DNA of 64,000 nucleotides from Micromonospora sp. FIMYZ51 (GCF_038246755.1 NZ_CP134706.1:930001-994000); one strand, 5' to 3'. Counted from the first letter of the stretch, positions 1-9,199 are shown. Notes: generated by a model from the letters alone, not told the origin. Translations and numbers: made by a program.

Positions 1-719
1 TGCACTCGTCCCGGGGCTCGGCGCTGGGCCGGGTGCTACCGGACAAGACCGTGCGGCTGGTACGCGGCGACCGTGAGGCGTTCGGCGTGCACGGGCGTTC
101 CGCCGAGCAGCGGATCGCCCTCGACCTGCTGCTCGACGAGTCGATCGGCATCGTCTCGCTCGGCGGCCGGGCCGGCACCGGAAAGTCCGCCCTGGCGCTC
201 TGCGCCGGCCTGGAGGCGGTGATGGAGCGCCGCCGGCACAAGAAGGTGATCGTCTTCCGCCCGCTGTACGCCGTCGGCGGCCAGGAGCTGGGCTACCTGC
301 CCGGCTCGGAGTCGGAGAAGATGTCGCCCTGGGCCCAGGCGGTCTTCGACACCCTCGGTGCCGTGGCGCACGAGAACGTGATCGAGGAGGTCGTGTCGCG
401 AGGGCTGCTCGAGGTGCTGCCGCTGACCCACATCCGTGGGCGGAGCCTGCACGACGCCTTCGTCATCGTCGACGAGGCACAGTCGTTGGAGCGTGGGGTG
501 CTGCTGACCGTGCTCTCCCGGATCGGCCAGGGCTCCCGGGTGGTGCTGACCCACGACGTCGCGCAACGGGACAATCTGCGGGTCGGTCGGCACGACGGCG
601 TGACCGCGGTGATCGAAGCGCTGAAGGGCCATCAGCTCTTCGCGCACGTCACGTTGAGCCGTTCGGAGCGGTCGCCGATCGCCGCGATGGTGACGGATCT
701 ACTCGAAGACATCCCATGA
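1..719 (+). CDS. phoH: PhoH-family ATPase, C-terminal part (5' end outside window)
   Basis: The frame is open from base 3, and a GTG at base 33 is internal, so the true start lies to the left of the window. About 238 residues are visible. Walker A (GRAGTGKS) sits near visible residue 56 and Walker B (VIVDEAQSL) near residue 155, the layout of the PhoH ATPase domain. In actinobacterial PhoH2 this domain follows an N-terminal PIN RNase domain, which would be off the window; that is family knowledge, not seen here. PhoH2 proteins are cytosolic ATP-dependent RNA helicase/ribonucleases. In mycobacteria phoH2 also lies near glpX, which fits the neighbours here. Confidence 0.9.
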   Translation, partial: HSSRGSALGRVLPDKTVRLVRGDREAFGVHGRSAEQRIALDLLLDESIGIVSLGGRAGTGKSALALCAGLEAVMERRRHKKVIVFRPLYAVGGQELGYLPGSESEKMSPWAQAVFDTLGAVAHENVIEEVVSRGLLEVLPLTHIRGRSLHDAFVIVDEAQSLERGVLLTVLSRIGQGSRVVLTHDVAQRDNLRVGRHDGVTAVIEALKGHQLFAHVTLSRSERSPIAAMVTDLLEDIP

Positions 720-766
720 TGATGCCCGAATTAGGGCCTTTTGTGCCGATTATTTGAGTGACCCAC

Positions 767-784
767 GTCACAATTGATCGTGAC
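767..784. promoter_or_regulatory. GTCAC-N8-GTGAC inverted repeat, possible regulator site
   Basis: GTCAC at 767-771 and GTGAC at 780-784 form an inverted repeat. A further GTGAC lies just upstream at 758-762. The site is in the 290-base gap before the lytic-transglycosylase-like gene. Repeated GTCAC-type half-sites are reported for the response regulator MtrA, which controls peptidoglycan hydrolases in actinobacteria. Assigning MtrA here is inference. The rest of the gap (785-1009) shows nothing I can name. Confidence 0.35.
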
Positions 785-1009
785 CGTTTCCCATCAGCCT
801 CACTGTGCGCGATTGTGTCCCACGGGCGCCCACGCACCATGCGTACCGCTGGTGATCGTCCACCCCACCCGGGGCGGACGGCTCGCCGGTAGGCGGATCG
901 GTGCGTCGACGGTGACCGGCATCGCCGGTCGCGGGCGCTCGTGGCGCGCTTCGGCCCGGTGTGGGCCGTGGTCACGCCGCGTCCCTGACCCCGACGAAGG
1001 GATCACTTC

Positions 1010-1690
1010 GTGAGTCGGCCCTGGAGCCGGTTCGCCGCCCGTGGCGCAGCAGTCGCGCTGCTCTCCGTAGGCGTGGCCGGCGGTTTTTACCTCACCGAGG
1101 ACCGCCAGTCGCAGCGCCCGGGTCCCGGGGCGCAGGTGGCCGGCACAGTAACCCAGATCGACGTCGATTACCGGCAGGAGCAGCAGGTCTCCCGTCAGGT
1201 ACGGGCGGTTCGACAGCAGGCGACCGAGGCCCGGCAGCGGGCCCGTGCCGCCGCCGAGAAGGCCCGGAAGGCCGAGGAGGCGGCGCGTAAGAAGGCCGCG
1301 GAGGAGAAGGCGGCCAAGGAGGCCGCTGAGGCCGCCGCAAAGGCCCTCAAGCCGTACGACGGCCCGGTGCCGGCCTCCTGCAAGGAGTACAGCGGCCACC
1401 GGAAGACCGGCTGCGCCCTGATGATCGACGCAGGCTTCAAGATCGACCAGTTCCCCTGTCTGGACAAGCTCTGGAACAAGGAGAGCGGCTGGAACCCGAA
1501 GGCCCACAACCGGTCTTCCGGGGCGTACGGGATTCCGCAGGCGCTACCGGGCAACAAAATGGCCTCGGTCGGCGACGACTGGCAGACCAACCCGGTGACC
1601 CAGATCAAGTGGGGTCTCGGCTACATCGAGGGTCGCTACAACACCCCGTGCAGCGCGTGGACGCACTCGCAGAACAAGGGCTGGTACTGA
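1010..1690 (+). CDS. Secreted lytic-transglycosylase-like protein
   Basis: The predicted protein has 226 residues and a GTG start. A short basic stretch and a hydrophobic segment (residues about 9-26) look like a signal anchor or signal peptide. Residues about 60-115 form an Ala/Glu/Lys/Arg-rich helix, probably a coiled coil. The C-terminal 80 residues match small actinobacterial transglycosylase (SLT-like) domains: a Trp-Asn-Lys-Glu-Ser-Gly-Trp-Asn motif with the likely catalytic Glu, then SSGAYGIPQALPG, ending in Trp-Tyr. It probably cleaves peptidoglycan outside the membrane. The GTGAC-type repeat upstream may link it to a cell-wall regulator. The fold is well supported, the exact substrate is not. 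Confidence 0.85.
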   Translation: MSRPWSRFAARGAAVALLSVGVAGGFYLTEDRQSQRPGPGAQVAGTVTQIDVDYRQEQQVSRQVRAVRQQATEARQRARAAAEKARKAEEAARKKAAEEKAAKEAAEAAAKALKPYDGPVPASCKEYSGHRKTGCALMIDAGFKIDQFPCLDKLWNKESGWNPKAHNRSSGAYGIPQALPGNKMASVGDDWQTNPVTQIKWGLGYIEGRYNTPCSAWTHSQNKGWY

Positions 1691-1907
1691 CCTGACCGCG
1701 ACGACGGGCGGGGGCTCCGGGGCGACCCGGTTCCCCGCCCGTCGTTCTGCCTGGCCCCGAGCATGCCCCGGTCGTACCGGCGGATGGCGCAACCGGACGG
1801 GGCCGGGCCGGGACGCGACCGGTTAGGAATGCCCCGGACGGGCGGTGGGCCGTCCCGGGCGGGACGAAAAGTGGCGGCTGCCGGCGTTTGCTGATAGCTG
1901 TTGTCAG

Positions 1908-2561
1908 GTGACCCTGCAACCGGGAAATGGCGACCCGCACCAGTTCGGCACCGCGGCCTTCTACGCGTCCATCGGCCGGGCCTTCGTCGCCATGTGCGCG
2001 GTGGTGCCGGTGCTGTTCCTGATCGAGGGCCTCGACCAGTGGCTCGGTGCCGGGTTCGACGCCGCCGCCGGCATCATCCCGCAGCGCATCGACGGCCTGG
2101 ACGGCGTCTTCTTCTCGCCGTTCCTGCACCACGGCTTCGACCACCTCTACAGCAACAGCATTCCGCTGATCCTGCTCGGCACCTTCGTGCTGGCCGCGGG
2201 CGCCCGCCGGTTCCTCTGGTCCACCCTGGTGATCGTGCTGGTGAGCGGGCTGGGCGTGTGGTTCACCGGGTCACCCAGCACGATCGTGGTGGGGGCCAGC
2301 GGGGTGATCTTCGGCTACCTCGGCATCCTGCTGACCCGGGGCATCTTCGAGCGGAGCTGGTGGAACTTCGCCGTCTTCCTGCTGGTCGGGCTCCTCTACG
2401 GCGGCCAGCTGGTCGGCGTCCTGCCGACCGACGAGCGGATCTCCTGGCAGGGGCACCTGTTCGGGCTGCTGGGCGGCATCGTGGCGGCGATCATCTTCCG
2501 CCGTCGTCGGCCCGATCTCGACGGGCCCTACCGGTCCGAGTCGCCGATGACCATGCCCTGA
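1908..2561 (+). CDS. Rhomboid-family intramembrane serine protease
   Basis: From GTG 1908 the protein has 217 residues and about six hydrophobic segments. The rhomboid signature is complete: HHGFDHLYSNS (residues 74-84) supplies the conserved His and Asn, GASG (129-132) the catalytic Ser131, and WQGHLFG the catalytic His183. Rhomboids cut substrate transmembrane helices inside the bilayer; the substrate here is unknown. An in-frame GTG at 1845 would add 21 residues of unlikely composition, so I prefer 1908, although no clear ribosome-binding site precedes either. The gene stands alone, and the gene after it points the other way. Confidence 0.88.
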   Translation: MTLQPGNGDPHQFGTAAFYASIGRAFVAMCAVVPVLFLIEGLDQWLGAGFDAAAGIIPQRIDGLDGVFFSPFLHHGFDHLYSNSIPLILLGTFVLAAGARRFLWSTLVIVLVSGLGVWFTGSPSTIVVGASGVIFGYLGILLTRGIFERSWWNFAVFLLVGLLYGGQLVGVLPTDERISWQGHLFGLLGGIVAAIIFRRRRPDLDGPYRSESPMTMP

Positions 2562-2637
2562 GCGCAGCTCGCCCGCCGGCCGACGCCGCGCCCATCGCCG
2601 GGTCGCCGCCACCGCCGGCCGGGCCGACGTGATCCGG

Positions 2638-3639
2638 TCAGGTCCGTCCCGCGCGCCGGCGGTCGCCCGGTCCCGCGCGCCGGCCGCCGCCAGCGGCGAG
2701 CGCGACGGCGACAAGGGTGAGCAGGGCCCCGAGTAGGGTGGTCGGATCCGGGCGCGAGGCCGCCGTGGGCAGCAGCACATCCAGCAGTACGGCGCCGATC
2801 ACCTGGCCGGCGATGGTGGCCAGGCCGAGCAGGAGTACGCCGGTGAGCTGGACCACCGCCGCGGCGACCACGATGAACGCGATACCGATCGGTCCGCCCA
2901 GGTAGAGCCAGGGTTCGCTGGGCAGGCTCCCGGGCGGCCGACCGCGTACGGCGAGGCTGACAACGAACGCGAGCAGCAGCACGGTCGTGCCGACTGCGAA
3001 ATTGACGAACGCGGCGGTCAGGCTGCTGCCGCTGACCACCCGGACCCAGCCGTTCACCGCCTGTTGCCAGGCCACCCCGACGCCGGCCAACAGGGGGAGC
3101 ACGGCCAGCCCGAGAATCGCCGGATCGCCGAGCCGGTCGCCCACCGCCAGCAGTACCGCGGCCACGGTCAGGACCGCTCCGCCCAGGCGGGCGGCGGTCA
3201 CCGGTTGCCGGCCGGCCGGACCGATGCCGGCCCGGTCGACGGCCAGACTGCTGCCCGACTGGCCGGCGACCACCGCCACGGTGAACACGGCCACACCGAG
3301 GCTGCCGACCGTGGCCCCCTGGGTGGCCACCAGGAATGCTCCGCACGCGCCACCGAGACACTGCCAGGGACGTAGCGTGCCGTTGGTGAGCGCGTCGCGC
3401 AGGGCGCGCAGCCCGCGTCGCCCGTGCCGGCTGGCGGGTGCCAGCACCGCCAGGAGCAGCAGGCCCAACCCGAACGAGACGACCGCTGCGGCTATGCCGT
3501 CGCCCAGGTGGGCGCCCAGTTCGCCGTTGATCCGTGACTGGCTGGCGACGGCGACCCCGCCGACCATCGCCAACCCCACCGCGCCGGCCCGGCGACGCGC
3601 CGACACCGTCGGCGCGGTCACCGTTCCAGCCGTACTCAC
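2638..3639 (-). CDS. DMT-family (YdcZ/DUF606-type) membrane transporter
   Basis: This predicted inner-membrane protein has 333 residues and about ten hydrophobic segments in two similar halves, each with a QxxxNG-type motif (ASQSRINGELG in the first, AWQQAVNGWV in the second), as in DUF606/YdcZ transporters. The substrate cannot be told from sequence. The frame stays open to 3675, but that start would lie inside glpX. GTG 3639 lies 5 bases past the glpX stop and is preferred. Spacing indicates co-transcription with glpX. The C-terminus is Arg/Gly-rich and probably cytosolic. Confidence 0.82.
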   Translation of the reverse strand: MSTAGTVTAPTVSARRRAGAVGLAMVGGVAVASQSRINGELGAHLGDGIAAAVVSFGLGLLLLAVLAPASRHGRRGLRALRDALTNGTLRPWQCLGGACGAFLVATQGATVGSLGVAVFTVAVVAGQSGSSLAVDRAGIGPAGRQPVTAARLGGAVLTVAAVLLAVGDRLGDPAILGLAVLPLLAGVGVAWQQAVNGWVRVVSGSSLTAAFVNFAVGTTVLLLAFVVSLAVRGRPPGSLPSEPWLYLGGPIGIAFIVVAAAVVQLTGVLLLGLATIAGQVIGAVLLDVLLPTAASRPDPTTLLGALLTLVAVALAAGGGRRAGPGDRRRAGRT

Positions 3640-3643
3640 ACCA

Positions 3644-4675
3644 TCACGACTGCTCGGCCAGGGGTCGGCCGTCAAAGTCCACGGCGGAGTAGAGCGCCAG
3701 CTTCTCCAACCGGTGGTACGAGTCGATCACGCGGATGGTGCCGCTCTTGGAGCGCATCACGATCGACTGGGTGTACGCGCCACCGGAGCGGTACCGCACG
3801 CCGCGCAGCAGGTCGCCGGAGGTGACGCCGGTGGCCACGAAGAAGCAGTTGTCGCCGGTGACCAGGTCGTCGGTGGTGAGCACCCGGTCCAGGTCGTGCC
3901 CGGCGGCCAGGGCCTTCTCCCGTTCCGCGTCGTCGCGCGGCCAGAGCTTGGCCTGCATCATCCCGCCCATGCACTTGAGGGCGCAGGCGGCGGTGATGCC
4001 CTCCGGCGTACCGCCGATGCCCATCAGCACGTCGACGTCGGACTCGCCGCGGGCGGCGGCGATGGCACCGGCGATGTCCCCGTCGGAGATGAACCGGATT
4101 CCCGCGCCGGCCCGGCGGATCTGGTCGATCAGCTCGTCGTGCCGGCTCCGGTCAAGTACGCAGACGGTCACCTCGGACACGTCGGTGCCCTTGACCTTGG
4201 CGATCCGGCGCAGGTTCTCGGCGACCCCGGCGTTGATGTCCACGACGTCGGCGTAGATCGGCCCGACGGCGAGCTTCTCCATGTAGAAGACGGCGCTCGG
4301 GTCGAACATCGCGCCCCGCTCGGCGACCGCCAGCACCGCCAGGGCGTTCGGCATCCCCTTGCTCATCAGGGTGGTGCCGTCGATCGGGTCGACCGCGACG
4401 TCCACCTCCGGGCCGGTGCCGTCGCCGACCTCCTCGCCGTTGAAGAGCATCGGGGCGTTGTCCTTCTCGCCCTCGCCGATCACCACCACACCCCGCATGG
4501 GGATCGAGTTGATCAGCTTGCGCATCGCGTCGACGGCGGCGCCGTCGCCGCCCTCCTTGTCGCCTCGGCCGACCCACCGGCCGGCGGCCATCGCCGCCGC
4601 CTCGGTGACCCGAACCAGGTCGAGGGCGAGGTTGCGGTCGAGATCCTGTGGGGTACGCGTCCTGGTGGTCGTCAT
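3644..4675 (-). CDS. glpX: Class II fructose-1,6-bisphosphatase
   Basis: GlpX hydrolyses fructose-1,6-bisphosphate to fructose-6-phosphate, the committed step of gluconeogenesis, in the cytosol with a divalent metal. The protein has 343 residues, the usual length. Metal and substrate motifs are present: [10 protein letters not shown] near residue 61, [13 protein letters not shown] near 90 and GIGGTPEG near 190. The ATG at 4675 is preceded by a good AGGAG 9 bases upstream. Longer in-frame starts give low-complexity sequence and are rejected. The DUF4245 gene is divergent, an arrangement also seen in mycobacteria. Confidence 0.96.
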   Translation of the reverse strand: MTTTRTRTPQDLDRNLALDLVRVTEAAAMAAGRWVGRGDKEGGDGAAVDAMRKLINSIPMRGVVVIGEGEKDNAPMLFNGEEVGDGTGPEVDVAVDPIDGTTLMSKGMPNALAVLAVAERGAMFDPSAVFYMEKLAVGPIYADVVDINAGVAENLRRIAKVKGTDVSEVTVCVLDRSRHDELIDQIRRAGAGIRFISDGDIAGAIAAARGESDVDVLMGIGGTPEGITAACALKCMGGMMQAKLWPRDDAEREKALAAGHDLDRVLTTDDLVTGDNCFFVATGVTSGDLLRGVRYRSGGAYTQSIVMRSKSGTIRVIDSYHRLEKLALYSAVDFDGRPLAEQS

Positions 4676-4830
4676 TGAACGGCTCCTCCTCGCGACGGTG
4701 CGGGGTTGACCGGGCCGGCTGATCTGGGCATGGGTCGTTCGCCGGCGGTGTTCCTGATCCTCACACGATGGCGGATCCGGGAGCAGGGCGGGGCGGTGAT
4801 GGGCCGGATACCGCCGGTCGGGCCAGCTGC

Positions 4831-4836
4831 GAGAAT
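4831..4836 (+). promoter_or_regulatory. Candidate leaderless -10 box for the DUF4245 gene
   Basis: GAGAAT lies 6 bases before GTG 4843, and no Shine-Dalgarno sequence is present. The spacing matches the leaderless genes elsewhere in the window, but this hexamer is a poorer match to TANNNT. Confidence 0.4.
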
Positions 4837-4842
4837 GGCGGG

Positions 4843-5490
4843 GTGGAACCCGCGCAGCCCGCTGACCGAGCACCCGTGGACCGGCCGACAAGCGACCAGC
4901 CGACCGTCGACCGGACGGACGTACCCGAGGAACGACCGCACCCGGCGGCGAGCGCCGTGCCGGCACCGGCCGAGCCCGCCGCGAAGTCCGAGCGATCGCC
5001 CCGGGACATGGCCATCTCCCTGCTGGTGCTGCTGGTTCCGATCGTTCTGCTGCTCGCCTTCTACCGGGGATTCCTCGGTGGGGACGAGCCGACCACCGTC
5101 GATCCGACGCCGGCCTTCGAGCAGGCGCGGTCGGCCGGGGCGTTCCCGGTGAGCGAACCGACCGGGCTGGGCGAGGGGTGGCGGACCGTAAGGGCCACCT
5201 ACCGCATGGCGGAGGGCGGCGCGATCCTGCGCGTGGGGTACGTCACACCGGAGGGGCGGGGCCTTCAGGTGGTGCAGAGTGACGTGCCGGCGGAGCAGCT
5301 GCTGCCCACCGAGTTGACCAACGAGGGGCAGCCGCAGGGGCAGACCGACCTCGGGACGAGCACCTGGCAGCGGTACACCGCCCGTGGCAACGAGCAGGCG
5401 CTGGTTCTGCTTCAGCCGGATCGCACCGTGATCGTGGTCGGGGATGCCCGGGACAACGAGCTTCGGGAGATGGCCACGGCCGTCGACTGA
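4843..5490 (+). CDS. DUF4245 single-pass membrane protein
   Basis: The protein has 215 residues. A Pro/Arg/Asp-rich cytosolic N-terminus (about 55 residues) leads to one transmembrane helix ([18 protein letters not shown]) and then an extracytoplasmic domain of about 130 residues ending in REMATAVD. This matches DUF4245 proteins, which sit opposite glpX in many actinobacteria. Their function is unknown. GTG 4843 is chosen because a -10-like box lies 6 bases upstream, and the longer frame from 4768 would overlap the glpX promoter region. Confidence 0.8.
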   Translation: MEPAQPADRAPVDRPTSDQPTVDRTDVPEERPHPAASAVPAPAEPAAKSERSPRDMAISLLVLLVPIVLLLAFYRGFLGGDEPTTVDPTPAFEQARSAGAFPVSEPTGLGEGWRTVRATYRMAEGGAILRVGYVTPEGRGLQVVQSDVPAEQLLPTELTNEGQPQGQTDLGTSTWQRYTARGNEQALVLLQPDRTVIVVGDARDNELREMATAVD

Positions 5491-5537
5491 GTGCCCCCCG
5501 GATGTCCGGCCGATCCGTTACGCTCCCCGGGTTCGAT

Positions 5538-5567
5538 GCCCGGCCGGCGTTGGCCGGGCCGTTTTTT
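5538..5567 (+). terminator. Rho-independent terminator
   Basis: A perfect 8-bp stem (GCCCGGCC / GGCCGGGC) with a 6-base loop is followed by CG and six T residues. It lies 48 bases after the DUF4245 stop and 22 bases before the next start, so it should separate the two transcription units. Confidence 0.85.
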
Positions 5568-5588
5568 CCGGTTGAAGAGAGACAATCT

Positions 5589-6389
5589 GTGAACATTCGA
5601 CGCTGGAGCGTGGGCGTCATCGCCGCCACGCTGCTCGTTCCCGGCGTAGCCGCCTGCAACTCCGGCACCACCGAGACGCCGGCTGCCGGCTCGTCCGCGC
5701 CGGCCGTCCCAGCCGACCCGAAGGAGGCGCTTGTCGCCTCCACCAAGGGCCTGGCGGAGGGCAACTACACCTTCAACATCACCGCCGACTCGATGAGCGG
5801 CAAGGGTGTCTTCCACAAGCCAAGCAACAGCGCCCAGATGGCGATGAACATGGACGTCGAGGGCATCAGCTTCGACTTCGAGCTCATCCAGATCCAGCCG
5901 GACACCTGGCTCAAGGTCGACCTGGGCGAGCTGTTCGCCGGGGTGCCCGGCATGGAGGCGATGAAGGACAAGTACCAGCACCTCGACGCCGCCAAGGCCG
6001 GCCAGAACAAGAACCTCGACCTGCTGAGCGACGGCACCGACCCGGCCGACGCGGCGGCGATGTTCCAGGGTGTCACCGAGGTGCAGAAGACCGGCGAGGG
6101 CGCGTACAGCGGCAAGGTCGACCTCACTGCGGTGAAGGACTCGGTCGCCGCCGACGAGGACATGCTCAAGGCGCTGGGTGACCAGGCCAAGGCGATCCCC
6201 TTCACCGCGAAGCTGGACTCCGAGGGTCGGCTGACCGAGCTGGTCATCTCCGTGCCTGCGGCCGGCGAGATCAAGGCGCAGGACATCAAGATCAACTACG
6301 CCGACTACGGTGCCGCACCCACCGTGCAGAAGCCGTCGGCGGACCAGGTCATCGAGGCCAACGAGCAGATCTACGACATGTTCAAGTAG
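5589..6389 (+). CDS. Secreted lipoprotein, paralogue 1 of a tandem pair
   Basis: The protein has 266 residues and a GTG start. A lipoprotein signal peptide (VNIRRWSVGVIAATLLVPG) ends in the lipobox VAAC, so Cys23 should be lipidated and the protein held on the outer face of the membrane. The body alternates polar and hydrophobic residues, as expected of a beta-rich lipid-binding fold; an LppX/LprG-type fold is possible but unproven. It shares KYQHLD, VTEV..TGEGAY, PFTA, GRLTELV and QKP.ADQV with the next gene. GAAGAGAGA, ending about 7 bases before the GTG, may serve as the ribosome-binding site. I cannot name its ligand. Confidence 0.82.
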   Translation: MNIRRWSVGVIAATLLVPGVAACNSGTTETPAAGSSAPAVPADPKEALVASTKGLAEGNYTFNITADSMSGKGVFHKPSNSAQMAMNMDVEGISFDFELIQIQPDTWLKVDLGELFAGVPGMEAMKDKYQHLDAAKAGQNKNLDLLSDGTDPADAAAMFQGVTEVQKTGEGAYSGKVDLTAVKDSVAADEDMLKALGDQAKAIPFTAKLDSEGRLTELVISVPAAGEIKAQDIKINYADYGAAPTVQKPSADQVIEANEQIYDMFK

Positions 6390-6407
6390 GCCGTACGGCA
6401 GTACCGG

Positions 6408-6436
6408 ACGGGGGCGGGCTCGGCTCGCCCCCGTTT
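6408..6436 (+). terminator. GC-rich hairpin terminator after lipoprotein 1
   Basis: ACGGGGGCG and CGCCCCCGT pair with a 9-base loop, followed by two more T residues. It lies 19 bases after the lipoprotein stop. Confidence 0.75.
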
Positions 6437-6595
6437 CGCGTCCGTGGTGCCGTGGCATGCCGGCGGCCCGACCGGGCTTGGCGTGGCGTCGATGTGCCGT
6501 CGGGGCTCCGGGTGATTGCGCGAGCCGCCAGCAGGGAACAAGGCAGGTGAGCCTCCGGCGCGTGCCGCGTCGGCCAACCCTGCTGGGAGACATCG

Positions 6596-7438
6596 ATGAG
6601 CGTACGACGACTGAGCGCCGGTCTCATGGCCGCCGCGCTGCTCACGCCCGGAGTTGCCGCCTGTGCCACCACCGGCGACGGTACGGCCGGGCCCACTGCC
6701 ACACCCTCCGCCACGGTCACCGGCACCGCCGCCGCGCCGGAGGGGGACGCGGCGGCCAAGCAGGCGTTGCTGGACTCGACGCGGGAGATCGGCAACGGCA
6801 ACTTCCGGTTCCGGATGTCCGGTGCCGGATCGACCGCCGAGGGGCAGGTGCACCAGCCGAGCCAGAGCGCGGAGCTGCGGATGAGCATCGGCGAGGCGGG
6901 CGACGACCTGGCGATGACCCTCGACCTCATCCACGCCACGCCGGACAGCTGGGTCAAGCTGGACCTCAGCGGTGCCGCAGCGGCCAGCGTGCCCGGGCGC
7001 GACCGGCTCAGCCTCGGCAAGTACCAGCACCTCGACCAGAGCCGGATCAAGGGCAACCGTAATCTCGGCTTCGACTTCGACCAGGTCGACCCGGCCGGCA
7101 GCGAGGTGCTCACCCAGGCCGTCACCGAGGTACGCCGTACCGGCGAGGGCGCGTACGCCGGCACCATCGACGTCTCGAAGGCCACCGAGGCCGGATCGCT
7201 CGACCAGGGTCTGATCACCGCGCTCGGCGCGCAGGCGAACTCGGTGCCGTTCACCGCGACGACCGATGCGCAGGGGCGGCTCACCGAGCTGGTCCTCCAG
7301 ATCCCCGCCGCCGGCCAGGTGCAGGCTCAGGAGATCCGGGTCACGTACAGCGACTACGGCAACGCGACCGCCGCGCAGAAGCCCCCGGCCGACCAGGTCG
7401 TCGAGGCGCCGCCGGAGCTGTACAACCTCTTCGACTGA
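6596..7438 (+). CDS. Secreted lipoprotein, paralogue 2 of a tandem pair
   Basis: The protein has 280 residues from an ATG start. The signal peptide MSVRRLSAGLMAAALLTPG ends in the lipobox VAAC, almost the same as in paralogue 1. After a Thr/Ala/Pro-rich linker the two proteins align throughout, ending in QKPPADQVVEAPPELYNLF here and QKPSADQVIEANEQIYDMF there. Tandem duplication is therefore clear. Each copy has its own terminator, so they may be expressed separately. An LppX/LprG-like surface lipid carrier is one possibility, but no functional residue can be pointed to. Confidence 0.82.
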   Translation: MSVRRLSAGLMAAALLTPGVAACATTGDGTAGPTATPSATVTGTAAAPEGDAAAKQALLDSTREIGNGNFRFRMSGAGSTAEGQVHQPSQSAELRMSIGEAGDDLAMTLDLIHATPDSWVKLDLSGAAAASVPGRDRLSLGKYQHLDQSRIKGNRNLGFDFDQVDPAGSEVLTQAVTEVRRTGEGAYAGTIDVSKATEAGSLDQGLITALGAQANSVPFTATTDAQGRLTELVLQIPAAGQVQAQEIRVTYSDYGNATAAQKPPADQVVEAPPELYNLFD

Positions 7439-7480
7439 GACTCGACCGAGATCGCAGGCACGCGACGAGGTTGGCGAAGT

Positions 7481-7507
7481 GCGGCGGGGGCGCATCGTCC
7501 CCGCCGC
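7481..7507. terminator. Hairpin terminator between convergent genes
   Basis: GCGGCGGGG and CCCCGCCGC form a perfect 9-bp stem with a 9-base loop. It sits between the convergent lipoprotein 2 and xseB genes and could stop transcription from both sides. It has no long T tract. Confidence 0.6.
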
Positions 7508-7544
7508 TTCGTCGTACCGATCGCTGGATCGCGCCCGATTCCGG

Positions 7545-7766
7545 TCAGCTGCTCGGGGTGGACCGGGCTGCATCGATGCGGGCGCGGGCGCCGTCGAGCC
7601 AGCGCTGGCAGATCACGGCCAGTGCTTCGCCGCGCTCCCAGAGCGCCAGCGACTCTTCCAGCGACGTGCCGCCGGCCTCCAGCCGTTCGACCACCGACGC
7701 GAGCTCGGCCCGCGCCTGTTCATAGCTGAGCTGTCCGTCGGCGCCACTGGTCTGCTCATCACTCAT
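7545..7766 (-). CDS. xseB: Exodeoxyribonuclease VII small subunit
   Basis: XseB joins XseA to form exonuclease VII, which degrades single-stranded DNA from both ends. The protein has 73 residues, typical for the family, with the core [34 protein letters not shown] and CQRWLDGAR. The start is ATG 7766. The longer frame to 7910 runs through repetitive C-rich DNA and is not credible. There is no clear ribosome-binding site: the start sits at the edge of a GGTGGGATG-type microsatellite. The 194-base gap to xseA is unusually long for this operon and is filled by repeats. Confidence 0.92.
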   Translation of the reverse strand: MSDEQTSGADGQLSYEQARAELASVVERLEAGGTSLEESLALWERGEALAVICQRWLDGARARIDAARSTPSS

Positions 7767-7842
7767 CCCACCCATCCCACCCATCCCACCACAACCACCC
7801 CCGCACCCACCCCACCCACCCCACCCCCACCCCCACCCCGCA
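7767..7842. repeat. C-rich microsatellite upstream of xseB
   Basis: The + strand reads as degenerate repeats of CCCATCCCAC and then CCCACCCC. On the coding strand of xseB this is a G-rich run abutting the start codon. It replaces the expected ribosome-binding region. Confidence 0.7.
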
Positions 7843-7847
7843 CCGCC

Positions 7848-7958
7848 GATCTTGCACTTTCGGTCGGCGATAGGCGGCTTTTGCCCTTTTTGCGGGGACA
7901 GAAACTGCAAGATCGCGTGGGCGTGGGCGTGGGCGTGGGCGTGGGCGTGGGCGTGGGG
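7848..7958. repeat. Composite element: GATCTTGCA hairpin plus GTGGGC hexamer array
   Basis: GATCTTGCA (7848-7856) and TGCAAGATC (7906-7914) are perfect inverted arms around a 49-base loop. Starting 2 bases later, GTGGGC is repeated six times plus one degenerate copy (7917-7958), ending just before the xseA stop. A second element with the same layout is at 46988-47090. Function is unknown. Confidence 0.8.
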
Positions 7959-7960
7959 TG

Positions 7961-9199
7961 TTAGGGGGTGACGGTGGCGGAGAGGTCGCCCTTGGCCAGG
8001 CGTAGGCGCAACGGGGTGCCGGGGGTGGCGTCGGTGGGAGTGCGGACGACGTGGCCGTCGGTGCGCTGCACGATGGCGTACCCCCGGTCGAGGGTGGCGG
8101 CGGGGGAGAGCGCGCGGAGCCGGGCCAGCGTGTGCCGTAGGTCGTCATCGGCGGCGGTGAGGCGGTGGGCCAGGCAGCGTTCGGCACGCTGGCGCAAAGC
8201 GGCCAGCTCGGTGGCCCGTTGCTCGATCATCACCGCCGGGCGGGCCAGCACCGGCCGCGAGCGCAGCGCGTCGATCCGGTGCGTCTCGCGGTCGACCAGG
8301 TTCTGCACCGCCCGGTGCAGCCGGTGTCGGGCCTGGTTGATCAGGCGCAGCTCCTCGGCCAGGTCCGGCACCACCCGCTTGGCGGCGTCGGTGGGCGTCG
8401 ACGCCCGGACGTCGGCCACGTAGTCGACAAGCGGCGCGTCGGTCTCGTGGCCGATCGCGCTGATCACCGGCGTACGGCAGGCGTACACGGCCCGGCACAG
8501 CGCCTCGTCGGAGAAGGGCAGCAGGTCCTCGATGCCGCCCCCGCCCCGGGCCAGGATGATCACGTCGATGCTCGGGTCGGCATCGAGGACCCGGAGTGCG
8601 TCCACGATCTGCGGTACGGCGGCAGGCCCCTGGACGGCCACGTTCACGGTCCGGAAGTCCACGGCCGGCCAGCGGCGGCGGGCGTTTGTCAACACGTCGC
8701 GTTCGGCGGCGCTGGCCCGGCCGGTGATCAACCCGATCCGCCCCGGCAGGAACGGTGGCCGACGCTTGCGCGCCCGGTCGAACAGCCCTTCGGCGGCGAG
8801 CAGCTTCTTCAGCTTCTCCAACCGGGCCAGCAGCTCGCCGAGTCCGACCTGGCGGATCTCGTCGGCGCGGAGGCTGAGCGTGCCCCGAGCGGCGTAGAAC
8901 TCGGGCTTGGCGTGCAGCACGACGCGGGCACCCTCGCGCAGCTCGGGGGCACCTGAATCGAGTACGTCCCGGTTGGTGGTGACAGTGAGGCTGAGATCGG
9001 CCGACGGATCACGCAGGGTGAGGAAGACCGTGTTCGCGCCGGGTCGGCGGCTGATCTGCGCCACCTGTCCGTCGACCCAGACCCAGCCCAGCCGCGCCAC
9101 CCAGGCGCCGATCTTCTGGCTGACCACCCGCACCGGCCAGGGCTCCTCCGAGCTGCTCGGCGCCGTACCCGTGCCTGGTGCTGACCCGTCCGCGCTCAT
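7961..9199 (-). CDS. xseA: Exodeoxyribonuclease VII large subunit
   Basis: This is the catalytic subunit of exonuclease VII, 412 residues, full length. The N-terminal OB-fold includes [16 protein letters not shown], and the core has [28 protein letters not shown] and [17 protein letters not shown], all diagnostic of XseA. A coiled-coil region with many Arg and Leu precedes the conserved end LDRGYAIV. It starts at ATG 9199, divergent from ispH with 128 bases between them, and xseB follows it. Confidence 0.96.
   Translation of the reverse strand: MSADGSAPGTGTAPSSSEEPWPVRVVSQKIGAWVARLGWVWVDGQVAQISRRPGANTVFLTLRDPSADLSLTVTTNRDVLDSGAPELREGARVVLHAKPEFYAARGTLSLRADEIRQVGLGELLARLEKLKKLLAAEGLFDRARKRRPPFLPGRIGLITGRASAAERDVLTNARRRWPAVDFRTVNVAVQGPAAVPQIVDALRVLDADPSIDVIILARGGGGIEDLLPFSDEALCRAVYACRTPVISAIGHETDAPLVDYVADVRASTPTDAAKRVVPDLAEELRLINQARHRLHRAVQNLVDRETHRIDALRSRPVLARPAVMIEQRATELAALRQRAERCLAHRLTAADDDLRHTLARLRALSPAATLDRGYAIVQRTDGHVVRTPTDATPGTPLRLRLAKGDLSATVTP

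Noticed and set aside
720..1009. c-di-AMP (ydaO) riboswitch before the transglycosylase-like gene
   Set aside because: Such riboswitches precede wall hydrolases in actinobacteria, but I could not find the conserved core sequence or stems here.
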